Shown piece by piece: positions 1 to 12,414 of a stretch of 64,000 nucleotides of DNA. How positions within the stretch are numbered: the stretch's first letter is position 1; each line of letters starts with the position of its first letter. The stretch comes from Scalesia atractyloides (taxonomy: Eukaryota; Streptophyta; Magnoliopsida; Asterales; Asteraceae). The notes under the pieces were generated by a model that saw only the letters and a program-made list of their open reading frames with translations, was not told the DNA's origin and did not search any database. The stretch is from NCBI GenBank assembly GCA_947069175.1, contig CAMTDV010000028.1, forward strand, positions 67,564,157 to 67,628,156, given 5' to 3'. Both the position numbers and the translations under genes were made by a program.

Positions 1-903
1 GATAGCTAAGAGATCAGAAAATTAAGGGATTTTAATTAAAAGTACTTGACTAATATCAATCTTACCTTTTAATTTAAAAATGATCAAATGCCAAAATTAG
101 TTCACTCTCAAGAAGTTGTTCACAAATGATCCTAATCCTGTATATATATTACAAGGAGGTTTATTTAAGAAGAAAATTAAATTGAGAAGAAAAGAACAAA
201 TGGTACATTGTAAAACACTATATAGTTTTTCTCTCATCTCATTTATTAACCATTAACTAATTAATTAGTCATAAAGACTATTATTCTCCACACCAAAATT
301 TTTGTCTACAAAGCTCAAAATTAAATGCAAAAATTTAAAGAAGTAAAATGAAGCATTTTTATTAGTTGAAATTTTTTCATTTTTATTTTTAAAAAAAATC
401 TTCTCATTTGAACCTTCATTATATATATACACACACACTTATTGGGTTAAAAATGTTTTTAAAATAAAAAAACTATTTTTTAATAAGATCCGTTGCTCAA
501 CGGCTAGAATAACAAGGACCCACAAAACAACCTCACCATTAACCTTAACTAATTAATTAGTCATAAAGTCTATTATCCTACACACTAAAATTTTTGTCTA
601 CAACCTCAAAATTTATCTCACATGTTTTGAAATTTATCCTATAAATATTGAAATTTATCCTATACTTTAAATAATTTTTTTTTGAAAAAAATACATTTTT
701 TGAAAATAAGTTACAAATTTAAAGTAACTAGCTATTAAAAAGGAAGGCTACTAATTAATGATCTATTTAAATTTACTAATATACCTTACACTAATATTAA
801 ATACAAAAATTCAAAGAAGTAAAATGAAGCATTTTTATTAGTTGAAATTTCTTCTTTTTTATTCTAAAAAAGATCTTCTCATTTTAACCCTTCACTATAT
901 ATA

Positions 904-943
<40 letters not shown>

Positions 944-1310
944 CTTATTGGGTTAAAAATATTTTTAAAATAAAAAAAACTATTTTTTAAAAAAATCCGT
1001 TGCTCAACGGCTAGAAAAACAAGGACCCATAAAACAACCTCACCATTGTCCACTATTGCAATCGTTGAGGAAGAGTAATGATATATTTAAATTTACTAAT
1101 ATACCATTACACTAATATTAAATACAAAAATTCAAAGAAGTAAAATGAAGCATTTTTATTAGTTGAAATTTCTTCTTTTTTATTCTTAAAAAAATATTCT
1201 CATTTGAACCCTTCACTATTAATATTTAAAATAAAAAAACTATTTTTTAAAAAGATCCGTTGCTCAACGGCTAGAAACCCCACAAACACACACACACATC
1301 ATAGCACTAA
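1..1310. repeat. AT-rich block of imperfect direct repeats
   Basis: A segment containing GAAGTAAAATGAAGCATTTT and ending near CCGTTGCTCAACGGCTAGAA occurs three times (about 320-545, 806-1050 and 1120-1290). A second piece with AATTAATTAGTCATAAAG occurs at about 250-312 and 540-602. An AT microsatellite sits at about 895-940 inside the second copy. CCGTTG...CAACGG is a short dyad kept in all three copies. No coding signal was seen. Confidence 0.7.
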
Positions 1311-4065
1311 TGGTATAGAGGAGGGGCATTATTAACTAAACTTGATTGAGTGAGTTGGACATAACGCCCATACTTGTATCCTTATATGGTTAGATATTAA
1401 AATATGATCCATAATTGTATATAAATAAATCTCGAACCGTCAGAATTTATACTTTAATGTGAATATTGTGTTATGTAACATGAGTTTATGTGACTTTCAC
1501 ATTAGATAAAAAAGCTTCACATTAGAGTTAAGCAAAAACTAAGCTATATGTATAAGTGTAGTGGTTCTCTAAAATATTTTTACTTCTTAATTTAGCCCAA
1601 GAATATCTCTCTCGATATGTATTGGCACACAGAGGATGGTTTATATAGCTAAATTAAACCGGGGCACAAGATGCATTTTAATGTATATAAGTTATGTATG
1701 TGAGCAAGCGTGAGATGATGCGTGACTGTTGTTGCATGTATAATTTTCTTGATTCCAATAAGACATAAGATAGTGAATTAAGTCATGTAGGCAAGTCGAA
1801 GCAGATACATGATTATGGGTATAAAATGACAGAGTAGCTGGAGCTTTTAATGAAATGTATAAAATTACCAAAAAGGACATAACTAATAAAATATATTTAG
1901 TGTTTGGCAAAGTAACTGGAGCTTTAGAGGTTAAAATATCATTTTTCTCTAAAAGCTTGTAGCTCCTCCTAAACGCTACTAGTAGGAGCGTTCAATCAAA
2001 AGCCTGAAACTCTTAACCTAAAAGCTTCAAAGCTCTTTCAACCAAACAAACTTTTTTATTAAGTAGGAATTTTTTCTTAAAAGCTTAAATCTAAAAGTTC
2101 TAAAAGCTACTAAAAGATGCATGCCAAACATACCTTCACGTAAGTTATAGGCTCATACTATCTTGTTATTTATGCTAAGTGATGCAAATTACAACACATG
2201 TATAAACAGATATCAATCCCACAAAAATGTATCAACAGTCAGCCTCCAAGAAGTATCCCATGACATAAAATAATTTTACATACTAGTTAATCCTTTTTAT
2301 ATTGTTAAAATGTATTTATGGATTACATAATTAAGTTTTGTAACCTTCAAAGTGTATAGTAGTACGAGTCACATAGCAACTGAGCGAGGGATACTTAGAC
2401 ACACTCTGTCCCAACTTGTTCCCTATCCAAAAGCCATTTTATAACTTTTTAAAAATCATGTTTTTCACAATCTTAGTTTAAAGAGAATATGGAAAATTAA
2501 GAAAAACAATGTAAAGGGCCAAAAAAGGTAAAAAGTGAAAATATGGGGGGCCGAAATGCAGCACGCCAACATACACAAATTTTGAATTTCACCCTTGGCA
2601 ACTCCAGGAGATTCTTAGATTCTGCAGGCGTGAAGAGGAGAAAAGCCTGGTGCTATGGCCACTCAACACCCACCATCTTTTGTCAAATTGTCACTTTACA
2701 CCCCTACCACTTCCCACCAACATCATTGCCTCCAACTTTGGCTAATCCACTTTTTCCTACTTCAACTTTTGACTCGTTCAAAATTACTATAATTCGTTTC
2801 TTAATCATAAACATAAAGAAAAAGTTATTTTTTAAATTTAAATATATGTTATGTTGTAAATATAAAGATCCTAAACATAAAGTAACTTTTTATTCGGTGT
2901 CATTACGCTTTGGTATTTATGAATCAGTTCGGATTAGTGAGATAGATTAAATATTTAAGGAAACCTGGCTTTGATTCTTGAGTCAAATGGGATTTACCCG
3001 TTTGGTTTGAGGGCGCTCGTGTATGTTTTTGCGTTCTGCCCTTTTGGGTCGGGGTGTGTTTTAATAAAGTTTAATTGTCAAAAAAAAAGTCAAACGGGTT
3101 TTACTGTTAATTTCCCCGTGATGCCTACAGACGGGTGGGTTACCGGTTTTTCCCTGGAATTGGTGGTGGACTCGGGTTACTTTTGGAGTACTCCGTTTAG
3201 TCCAGTGGGTGCTTCGAGAATGCTCAAGATTAATTTTGTTGGTCGTTAAAAAAAGATTAAATTTCTCCTAATAACGTGCACCCTAACATCTAGAATTACG
3301 GGATTGATTCTGTTGACCGTTTAAAAATAAGGATTAAATTTCTCGTAATAATATGGACCCTGAAATCTAGAATTACACACAATTATAACTACATACACAA
3401 TGTCTCAAATCAATTCATGTTAAAATCCTAACACAGCTTCAAAATTTTCTGAAACCCTATCAAGATTACATGACAATGTTTAAAACTTTCTTAAAAACTT
3501 TGCGTTTCATATTCAATAAGAAACACTGATTCCATAAAAAGCACCCCATACTCAGTTGATCTAATTCCAGTTTTCCTTACACTTGTGATTGATTCAAGAA
3601 ACATACACAAAACATTAATTTAAACATAACTGTGTCGAGTCAATACAATTTATTTCAATGTATTAATGAGGTTATAGTGTCATCGTCTAAAATACACGCT
3701 CTCACTTTAATATCAAATACATATATACTATATTTGTCACTGAGAATAGCAATGTGTCATCATCCCATATGCAAACCATCATGATATACAGTAACAAACA
3801 TATGAGTTAATCACTAATGATTTTGAACGAAAATTAGTAACGTTTTAATTTTTGTTTTACTTATTAGATGTTTGAATGGTTTACTATGCTACCATTTTCT
3901 ACACCGCCTGGGGACACGTATGGCTGAATGACGACCGTAAGGCAATTTTATGAGTTTCTGACGCTAAAATTTGACATGAATCCATGATTTATTCAAGTAT
4001 AATTTCTCGTTGATAAGAATACTCTTAATTTTTGATTTTTTAAAACAAATAAACACTTGGAAAAA
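1311..4065. other. Intergenic spacer, no gene recognised
   Basis: Low-complexity AT-rich DNA. Open frames at 2543-2950 and 2971-3249 have no recognisable domain and unconvincing composition. A direct duplication with a 77-bp period is visible at 3254-3375 (shared TCTAGAATTAC ends). Nothing else could be supported. Confidence 0.5.
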
Positions 4066-4121
4066 ATTTGGCATGCATATTATATCACTTGTTTGATATG
4101 AAAGTTGTTTGCCAGTCAAAA

Positions 4122-4178
<57 letters not shown>
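4122..4178. repeat. AT dinucleotide microsatellite
   Basis: An uninterrupted run of TA/AT dinucleotides of about 55 bp. The only open frame across it is a repeat artefact. Confidence 0.9.
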
Positions 4179-4179
<1 letters not shown>

Positions 4180-4699
4180 CATCACTTGCAATAATTGACA
4201 AGTTTTATTGGGGGAATATGGAAATTGGTTTATGTGTTACATTGATTACATAATTAAATATATGTTTGGGTTTTAATTAGGTCTTGAAAATAATGCCTTC
4301 ATCAAGAGTATTGATAAGGGTTGCAAATTTCGATGTTGTCTAACCAAACTTGTATGTCTAACTGTTGACCCCCCTTCCACCATTAATGTCGAAAAACTTA
4401 AAATACAAGTACGAGTAAATAAATTATAGTAAATGTTGTTGTCCAAATAATTTGTGATCTCATAAACTGAAAGGTAATTTTGGGAACGATACATCTTAAT
4501 ATAATATTTTTTAAATAGTAATTTTCAAATGCACAAGTTAATATATTAGTCTTGTCAAATAAAGTTTGAAAGATATCAGCTACGCTTTTAAGACAAAAAT
4601 TACGATATTAACTTAAGATAGATATAAAGTAAAAAATTGGATTCTTGTAGATAAAAATAGGCTCCTTCTATTTTCACAACTTCTATATCTTATTTTCAC

Positions 4700-4940
4700 A
4701 TCCCTATTGTATACGTGTAGTATAACCTTATACGACCCATATAGAATATTGCTGCATAGAGATGTATGAAGTGGAATGTTTTTTTTTGTTTTTCATTTAT
4801 ACGGCACGTTTACATATGTATATGAGCAATATAACGTTATACCACCAAATGGATTTATTTTGTGAGGTTTAATCAGGTTTTTGGGTTTTAACACATGTAT
4901 ACAGGCCGTATAAGGTTATACGATCTGTATATATATAGTT
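4700..4940. repeat. Dyad-symmetric GTATAAGGTTATAC motifs
   Basis: Short palindrome-like motifs recur: TATAACCTTATACGACC near 4720 and CGTATAAGGTTATACG near 4908. Related versions (CGTATAACTTTATACGG) lie at 11805-11905, next to the TR-GAG insertion site. They look like a small repeat family of unknown origin. Confidence 0.5.
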
Positions 4941-5059
4941 TTTCTTTGTGAGAGACAGTTCATAGAGTTTTTGTGAAACAGTGAAATTATTTGATTGCTG
5001 AAGTCATGTCTAACAGTGAAAAACAGATAAAGTATTTGATTGCTGAAGTTTTTGTGAGA

Positions 5060-5299
5060 GTTCAGAGAGTATGATTGCTGAAGTTTTTAGTATCCGGAGT
5101 TTATTGGGTTGTTTGTATCCAGAGTTCAGAATGCTTGAAGTTTTGCGTCAGCTCGTGGAAGGTTTTTCAGTATCCGAGTTTGTTGGGTGGCGATGACGGT
5201 GAGTTGTGATAGTTCAGAGAGTATGATTGCTGATGTTTTTCAGTATTCGGAGTTTGTTGGGTTGTTTGCAGCTAGGGTTCAAAATGCTTGAAGTTTTAT
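5060..5299. repeat. Imperfect direct duplication, 152-bp period
   Basis: The segment beginning GTTCAGAGAGTATGATTGCT at 5060 recurs at 5212 with a few substitutions. Both copies end in ATGCTTGAAGTTTT. No coding function is evident. Confidence 0.75.
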
Positions 5300-5454
5300 T
5301 ATAAATCGTGTTAAACTGAAATCGAATAAGAGTTCTTACAAAGGGGCTGGTTCGGTTGGTGATAATGTTCTGGAAATTGAAGGAAAAGGAAGGTTGTAGC
5401 AATTTAAGATTAACTAGTAACTTTACAGTCGGTATATGTTTAGAGTAACTATGT

Positions 5455-5745
5455 CCATACATGCATTTAGTTCACTTACATCATTACAAATTGTCGGAAC
5501 ATGAAATAAGATCAACCTTAATGTAATGAAATAATCCCAACGCTTCTCTTTACATACAATTTAATTCCCATACATCATTACAAATCTTCAAACTTTTCAC
5601 GCAGACGGCACTAGCAGTAGTCACCATTATCTAACAAATCACATCTATTGTCACGTTAAATTAATAACCTCGTTATTAACTGTTAGTCATGTTTTGACAA
5701 TTTGTAATGATGTGGGGAATTAAACGCATGCACGTGACAATAGAT
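5455..5745. repeat. Inverted-repeat cluster (MITE-like)
   Basis: Segments with CATACATGCATTTAGTTCAC and CATCATTACAAATTGTC face copies reading ACAATTTGTAATGATGTG with AAACGCATGCACGTG. The same family recurs at 11506-11745. The arms are about 40-45 bp. It probably derives from a small non-autonomous DNA transposon, but no clear termini or target duplication were found. Confidence 0.45.
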
Positions 5746-6683
5746 GTGATTTGTAACCCTAAGCGTCTTGGGAACATTGGTTACGAAAGCTATCAACGCA
5801 GGGATGGGTACAGAAAGTCCGACAAAGAGCGTTGCAATTAGTCAGCAGTCATTACTTCTACTGTCACTACCTTTTCACACAGGCGGCACCACAATAGTCT
5901 ACTAGTCACACTATGCATGTGTCATTTCATGGTATCACTCTACGGCTTTTTGAAGATATGTGAATGGTTTAAAGTTTAAACTGAAAAGGGTTATCTGCTA
6001 CTTTGTGAAGATATGTGAATGGTTTAAATGAGATGAAAAAAAACCTTTGGTTATCTATTTAGTTTTTGCATTTATTAGAGTTTATCCATCACGCCTTTAT
6101 TTGTTTAGTTTTTGCATTTAGACGCCACATCAATCTGAATCTGAAAGTTAAATTTGACATACGAGTTGAAATTAATTAAGTAGTTCCTTGTATAGCAAAG
6201 TATATTTAGGTTCTAGAGTTAGACTTATTATTATTAGTATTTGGTATTTTGGTTGTTGGTACAGTAAGTCGTAATTCAAACTTTTCAAAATTCAAATTAA
6301 AATCACCGATCACATTATCCTACTGTCGGAACCCTATCCAACCACCTCATTTTTTGTACGACTGACGTCAACAATCTTTTTACTTTGAAACAAATCCCAT
6401 TTTTTTCCTTTTACAGAGACATGAAACCTCCAAGCTGCTTCAGAAATAATGAAACCACAGGTTCACTGAAAATTAGTATCCACTTACACCGGTACCTTTG
6501 GGTTCGAGTAAGAGGTTATATGGGTTCACTCATCGGAGAAGTAATGAATTCTGACTATTGCAAGACTGTTTGTCAGGCTTCCAACATTAAGTGCTTTATG
6601 TTCGTTAACTGTTTCGTTTCTTTGAGAAGTAATGAATTCGCTTGTCAGAGAATTCTTTCTTTTTAAATTAAGTTATAGTAGTA

Positions 6684-6743
6684 TATGGGAATGGTGGTTA
6701 TGGAAGCTATGGAAACTATGGCTATGGGGACGGTGGCTATGGG
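6684..6743 (+). pseudogene. Glycine-rich protein exon, 5' part (split by solo LTR)
   Basis: The frame reads 20 codons of Gly/Tyr/Asn repeats (pattern YGNGGYGSYGNYGYGDGGYG). With the solo LTR and one copy of its ATGGG target duplication removed, it continues in frame at 8102 and ends at a stop at 8131. It resembles the C-terminal tail of a plant glycine-rich protein. The start is unclear; TAG just upstream of 6682 could be a splice acceptor or simply a stop. A related SYGNGG piece lies at 11237-11317. The function is not identifiable, and the insertion would break the gene. Confidence 0.45.
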
Positions 6744-8096
6744 TGATGCGTGGTCGAAAACTGGTGCTTAATTGGATTTAAGTTTATGTTTTTACATGAC
6801 TTCCGATTTCAAATGGCCTACTTTTGATTAGAATTGTGTTTTGCAGGTCTAACAGAGTTTAAGGAGCTATACGGGAGCTTTACGAAGTATCGGGGAGTGA
6901 ACGGGATCAACCGGGAACGCGAAATGAAGAAAACAGAAACCAAGAGTTGGACATAGCGTTGCCGATGCCCCTTGGTTGTTCGAGTCGGCCAGAAAGTAGA
7001 CAGCTAAATAAGACGTCAGCAAAAAAAGGTTTTCCAAAGGGCGTCGGCGACGCCCTGTTAGGCCGTCGACGACGCCCTCTAGAAAGTGATATCACTGATT
7101 TCCCTTGTTTTGGGTTTTGAACGAGTTTAAACCCAATTTTGGGGGTCATAATAGGGGAGTTACGAGTTTTGGGAGTTTGAAACACCTTCTTGGAGCCAAG
7201 AACTCATCCATCTTCATCAATCTTTCACACCAATCATCCAATCCATCACCTTCATTCCTAACCCTAATTCACTACCATCATCACCATCCTCCAATCGGAA
7301 ATCCTTCATTATCACCATCAATCCTAAACCCTAATCACTATCCACCTTCATCTTCAAGCTTCAAGAAGTCAATGTTCAAGCTCTCATCATCCGGTGACCA
7401 AGTTCCGTTCGTGATGAGCGGCTAATTCTCAAAAGTTTAACCCGGTGTAGGTTTTTGTAAGTTTTTAGGGTTAAACATTTGACTTGTGAAAAGTTGTAAT
7501 TTGATTTTGAAACCTAAGATAATTGTATTGCATTTGTATTGAATTCGTGAATTGTCGAGCGAAGATTAAATTTGACTTTGCGAAAGTTTTATGTGTAACT
7601 ATGCCTTATCTAGGTTAGAGTTTACATGTTTGTGATAAAAGAAGTGCATTGTAGTCCGTCGTTTACGATGTCGATAGCTTTTGGCATCTAAGTCACGTAA
7701 CACTAAACTCGTTGGTCAATTATACAATTGAATCAAATCTAAAACGTGTAGAAACCCTAGGACTTCAATTACCGAACCGGGTGTGAGCCTTGTTCCAAGT
7801 TATTGTTTACAACTATTAAATCAAGTTTTCGTGAAAATCTCAATCGTTTAAGTTTTCGTAGTCTAATAATTGCAAACAAACTTTTCGGTTAAATTCAACA
7901 TCTCTTTCAATCAAATAATCATTCCAATTAAACAACATAGCAAGCTTCATACATTGTGACAACCTTTAAAATCAATCTTGTCCGTACGCAAACTACAAAC
8001 TCTTCGTGCTTCGACCCCTTACTACCACTAACGCATTGTTAAGGGTAATTAGGGCATATAAATATTATCTTTGACCGGGGCGTGACACTCCAATCA
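6744..8096. mobile_element. Solo LTR, target duplication ATGGG
   Basis: The sequence starts TGATGCGTGG and ends CTCCAATCA (TG...CA). It is flanked by the identical 5-bp direct repeat ATGGG at 6739-6743 and 8097-8101. The 1353 bp hold no polyprotein domain, primer-binding site or second LTR, so this is a solo LTR left by LTR-LTR recombination. The open frame at 7105-7425 is LTR sequence, not a gene. The family is unknown, probably Gypsy. Confidence 0.7.
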
Positions 8097-8101
8097 ATGG
8101 G

Positions 8102-8131
8102 AACGGTGGTTACGGAACCCTATTCTCATAA
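8102..8131 (+). pseudogene. Glycine-rich protein exon, 3' part
   Basis: The codons read NGGYGTLFS followed by TAA. They join the fragment at 6684-6743 in frame once the solo LTR is ignored. Confidence 0.4.
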
Positions 8132-8204
8132 ACTCAAATGTCATACAACTACAATCCTACCTTATTGAAAATCATTGTATCAACACCGTTTATCATCTGC
8201 AATA

Positions 8205-10559
8205 TGTAACGCCTCGTATTTCTGTATTCCTACTTTAGAAAATTCGTATTCGTATTCTATTTTTAACCTTACATCGTACTCCTTCCCCGTTATTTCAATT
8301 CGAGGCGTTAATCATAATAAAATTCGTACTTAATACATACTTGTCCTACGTGCATTCGATCGTTAAATACATGTTTACATACAAACCGATACTTGTTATA
8401 CGTACAAATACTCACACATACACTCTCGATACTCAGTTATACTTACACACATGTTATACACTTAAAAACATGCCAAAACACCAAGTTTTAGCTTAAAATG
8501 AAGGAAAAACCAAGTTTATGGACCAAATTGTAAAATCTGCCTAAATTAGTTTTTGGCAGGGCGCGAGGGACAAGGCTTTGCCTCTTGCGGGGCGCGATCG
8601 CGGGTTGGCCTATTTTCTCCACCTTTTTCACACCAATCACCTCTAAACCTCATTTAACACCAAACCTAACTCACCCACTACATATACAACCTCCCTAACC
8701 CTCATTTGGACTTTCCAAACACTTCTAAATCATCAAAATACTCTCAAATTCTCTGGAATTTCAAGAACAAGGCAGATTTTTTTCAAGTGAAAAAGTGAGT
8801 TCAAACTCACTTTTCTTCATCTTTTCTTAATCAAATCTTCCTCTATAAAGCTTGGAACACCCCTAGGATTGTTTCCATAGGTTTCCATGGAAAACCAAGG
8901 TGGAACATCACCATTTTGAGGTCCAAACTTTTTGTTTTGGAAGAACTCTTGTTAAATTTTTACAAACTATGTTTTTCTTGACTTCATCTTGTTCCTACTT
9001 GTTCTTAACCCTAAGGTTATGAGACTTGTTAGGAATAGATTCTTATGAGTTTAAGAGGTGTAAACACCTCTAAACTTTCTGTTTTTGCAAGGGTTTATAC
9101 AACCCACAAGTGATAAAACCATCCAAGCTTGCCATGAAGTTGATGGTAAGGCTTGTGTTTTGATATAGGTGTGAATACTTGGAAGCCTTGGCTATCCTAA
9201 CTACATTCCACCACCTCACTTGATTTTTTACCTTGCTATCTCAAGTAGTTTGCTAGACTTAAAGTAACTTAACCTCGTCTAGCCTCCGACACTTAGTTAA
9301 CTCTTTCCATATCGAGAATGACTCACCCGGGTTAAAGCTTACCTAGTTACTTGATATTGTAAGAAATTGTACATTTCCTTTTCATTCATGACCATCCGAA
9401 TCATCCTTGTGATGATTTGTGTATCGGTGAATCATACAATAAGGTTAATCCTCCATGCTTGACTTACATGACAATCTATGATACTCTTATAGGACTTAGC
9501 TTAGAATTATTATATAAACTATATAATATATATATATACACATAACCGAGTCCCTGATGATAGTCGACATGGTTACTTGTCATGGTAATAGGTTATATTA
9601 TCTAAGAATTGAACCTTTCATTACGATTCTAATGGGCATTTAACCCATGAAATCACGACAACCCATACAGGATATATAGTGTCAAAAACGAGTGTTTAAG
9701 GCTAGATAATTACTTTCTTGAATACATACTTTTACATATTTTAATTCCGAATCCTCCATTATTATCCAAATACTCACACACATACGTTTCCTCATGTAGG
9801 ATAACTCGGTGTTCCATCCTTCAAACTCTCCAACTCTTCATGGGATAACCAAAGGAAGCTTTGCAAAACCATGAGTATACTCGAAAGCCCCTTTTTACGC
9901 TTTACACTTTTGGGTGCAACGTGTTTAACCTATCAAAATACACGCAAACACACTTATACTTTATGCAAACACCAATAATCCATTATACGTGCTTAAATAC
10001 GTGATACTTGATTTGTATTATTAGAACATTCTTATGTGATTCGCTTGTCATTAACTTCGTACGAGCCTCCCCTTAACATGTATAGCGCTATAGGAGTAAC
10101 GCACCGCCTGTAGTCTTGTGATCATGTTAACTTTTAAATTCTTGCGGTAATCAGAGGGTTGACTTATAAAATTGCATGCCTTGAAACTTAATCTAGTTAA
10201 CTATTTTTGCCATGTGGATTTGTTTAAACCTTCTTACATACTTACGCTATATTAAACTTATGTACTCGCCAATACTTTGTGTGTTGAACTGTACTTTTAA
10301 ACATGTTGCAAGAATTCATTGATGATATTGACGAATCGAACTTAGTAGGAAGGACTAGAAACACGCCAAAATTTAAATTCATATTTACAGATGAGTCATA
10401 CATCACTTGTTGTATTTTGTTTTCCAATTCATGTACTTGAACCGTTAGTCATGAAATGAAATATTATTTATTAAATACTTGTTACATTTAGTGTTATAAA
10501 GTCTCGAGCAATCTATTTACGTCTGCCCCGATGATTTCTACATCGGTTGGGGTGTGACA
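8205..10559. mobile_element. Solo LTR, target duplication CAATA
   Basis: The sequence starts TGTAACGCCTCG and ends GGTTGGGGTGTGACA, typical of chromovirus-type Gypsy LTRs. It is flanked by the direct repeat CAATA at 8200-8204 and 10560-10564. The 2355 bp contain no internal domain, so it is a solo LTR. It lies about 110 bp downstream of the ATGGG-flanked solo LTR, so two independent insertions hit the same small locus. Confidence 0.85.
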
Positions 10560-10638
10560 CAATACGTCTTCCTTCTTTCAAAATTCAAATCAAACTCACC
10601 GATCACATTATCCTACTACTTGACTATTGTTAAACCCA

Positions 10639-10923
10639 ATGAACTTCACTTTCCGAACAATTTATAAGAAGCAGCAGCACCACCACCACCACTTTTCCTA
10701 CCACCCCATCATTGGTATGAAATCACTAACTTTACTTTGTTATTCAATTTCACCAACTTTTTTTTATTATTTTAAAGACAATTTAGAGAAACAGAGAATA
10801 TGGAACAAGATTCTTCGAGAACTAGAAAAGGAGAAAATACAGAACGAGTTACTAGAGGAGGAACTGGAACGCCGACGAGTATTGGAATCGAAAGTTCGAA
10901 GTGAAACTAGGTTTACCACATGA
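10639..10923 (+). pseudogene. Possible zf-met-like gene fragment (two small exons)
   Basis: ATG at 10639 opens MNFTFRTIYKKQQ and a His run. A 63-bp GT...AG intron (10715-10777) separates this from a charged helical exon (KQRIWNKILRELEKEK, then ELLEEELERRRVLESKVR) that stops at 10921-10923. The helix resembles the N-terminal coiled region of plant proteins with U1-like zf-met zinc fingers; that resemblance is from memory. No zinc finger is present here, so it is truncated or mis-assigned. Sequence around 10575-10620 and 11050-11100 duplicates 6280-6410, which suggests a rearranged gene locus. Confidence 0.3.
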
Positions 10924-11209
10924 AAAGTTTGAGTTAAGGATATGATAGATGTCAATCAAAATCAAATTTACACAAGGTAATTGAACCTTACAAGCACCAT
11001 CTAAAAACTTATATAATATGCTTCATATATTAATTATCACAAGTACCTGAATTTTGCACGACTGACGTCAACAATCTTTTTACTTTGAAACAAATCCCAT
11101 GGTTTGAGTAGCTATGGAAACTTATATAATATGCTTCATATATTAATTATCACAAGCACCTGAATTCTTACAAAGGAGCTATTAAGAATTTGGGAGAAAT
11201 GTTGGGATT

Positions 11210-11317
11210 CAATGGTTTAGAAGCCATGGTTTGAGTAGCTATGGAAACGGTGGCATTGCATATGTGGATTCTGTTGAAGATGCCACTGAGTTCATTAAGC
11301 ACAATTTCCTGAATTAA
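11210..11317 (+). pseudogene. Short GRP-related coding remnant
   Basis: The frame from about 11231 reads LSSYGNGGIAYVDSVEDATE and ends at TAA 11315-11317. The SYGNGG part recalls the glycine-rich fragment at 6684. The downstream sequence TGCAAGACTGTTTGT also occurs near 6555, so the two sites are partial duplicates of one locus. The product is not recognised. Confidence 0.3.
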
Positions 11318-11505
11318 GTTCATTAAGAAGTAATGACTGCTGACTAATTGCAAGACTGTTTGTTGGGCTTCTAGTGCTCACACAGGGTGATAAACAACAC
11401 TGATCTAGAATTGAGTGGCAGTTAGGTCCCCTGCCGCCTTGGTAGTTGTTACCATATCCATTATCCCCTTGCTCGTATACAATTATACACTACATATTTC
11501 ATGTT

Positions 11506-11745
11506 TTTAACAATTTGTAAATAATGTGAGTGAATTAAATGCATGTATGGACATATTCTCTCTAAACACACACTGACTGCTTTATCCTGAGTCCATACAT
11601 GCATTTAATTCAATCATATCAATACATTATTACAAATTATCAAAATATTAAACAAACGAATAGTGAATCTTAAAAAAATATGAAATTTCATTTCTTTACA
11701 ATTTGTAATGATGTGAGGGAATTAAATGCATGTACGTGAATCTTA
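11506..11745. repeat. Foldback inverted repeat (MITE-like)
   Basis: TTAAATGCATGTATGGAC at about 11535 faces GTCCATACATGCATTTAA at about 11590, with AT-rich extensions giving arms of roughly 45 bp. A third copy in the first orientation lies at about 11697-11740. This is the same family as 5455-5745. Confidence 0.5.
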
Positions 11746-12097
11746 AAAAGTAAGAAATCAAAACCCTAATTATGAATATTAACTCCAAAAAAATCCAAAG
11801 TATACAAGTCGTATAACTTTATACGGCGGGTATAAAAAGGTCGTATACATTGTATGCGACCATGTTAACTTATTTTCATATGGTGTATACGGGATACGAC
11901 CCATATATGTAACATCCGTCAAAAAACGGATTTTACCAAACCCGCTCCGTTTATTAACCGAACAATCAGTTTAAAATTTCGTGGCGTATTTAATGCCCAA
12001 ATTAATTTTAAACGATACATAATTAATTATTATATTGGAATATATAATTTGTTTTTGAAAAACTGTTAAAAATAAGAAAATAAAAATAATATGTTGC

Positions 12098-12170
12098 TGC
12101 CGGTCAGTCAGCCGGGTCAACGACTTAACACTCAACTCTCCAACCACTGCGCCACTAGTGTTTCTTGTTA
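12098..12170 (-). other. Antisense tRNA-like unit in 5' LTR
   Basis: Read on the minus strand, TGGCGCAGTGG (12144-12154) fits the pol III A-box consensus TRGYNNARNNG. Downstream, GTTGACCC looks like a B box with one base lost (consensus GWTCRANNC). It sits at the same place relative to LTR start and TATA box as the better-preserved antisense unit of the Tekay LTR (57466-57547). It is probably degenerate. The plus strand has the same unit in the 3' LTR near 19215-19285. Confidence 0.45.
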
Positions 12171-12414
12171 ATTATTAGAATCAATTAATTCATAATATGT
12201 TTTTCAGAATTCAAAACCGGCGCCCAAATTTCAGTCGTCGGAAATCCTGACGATCTCGCGAGATTGGACGGTTTCTTCAAGTCTTAACGTAAATATTTAA
12301 ACCCACATCGGTTATAACCGACGCCTGAACCCGCGACACAAGCTATAACCGCCGGAAAACGTAATGACTTTGAATCAAGTCGGAAATCGGACCAAATTCA
12401 TCGACGACTTGCCT

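Noticed and set aside
2543..3249. Two open frames of 135 and 92 codons
   Set aside because: No domain, no supporting splice structure, composition like spacer DNA.
7105..7425. 106-residue Ser/Pro-rich open frame
   Set aside because: Lies wholly in the solo LTR 6744-8096.
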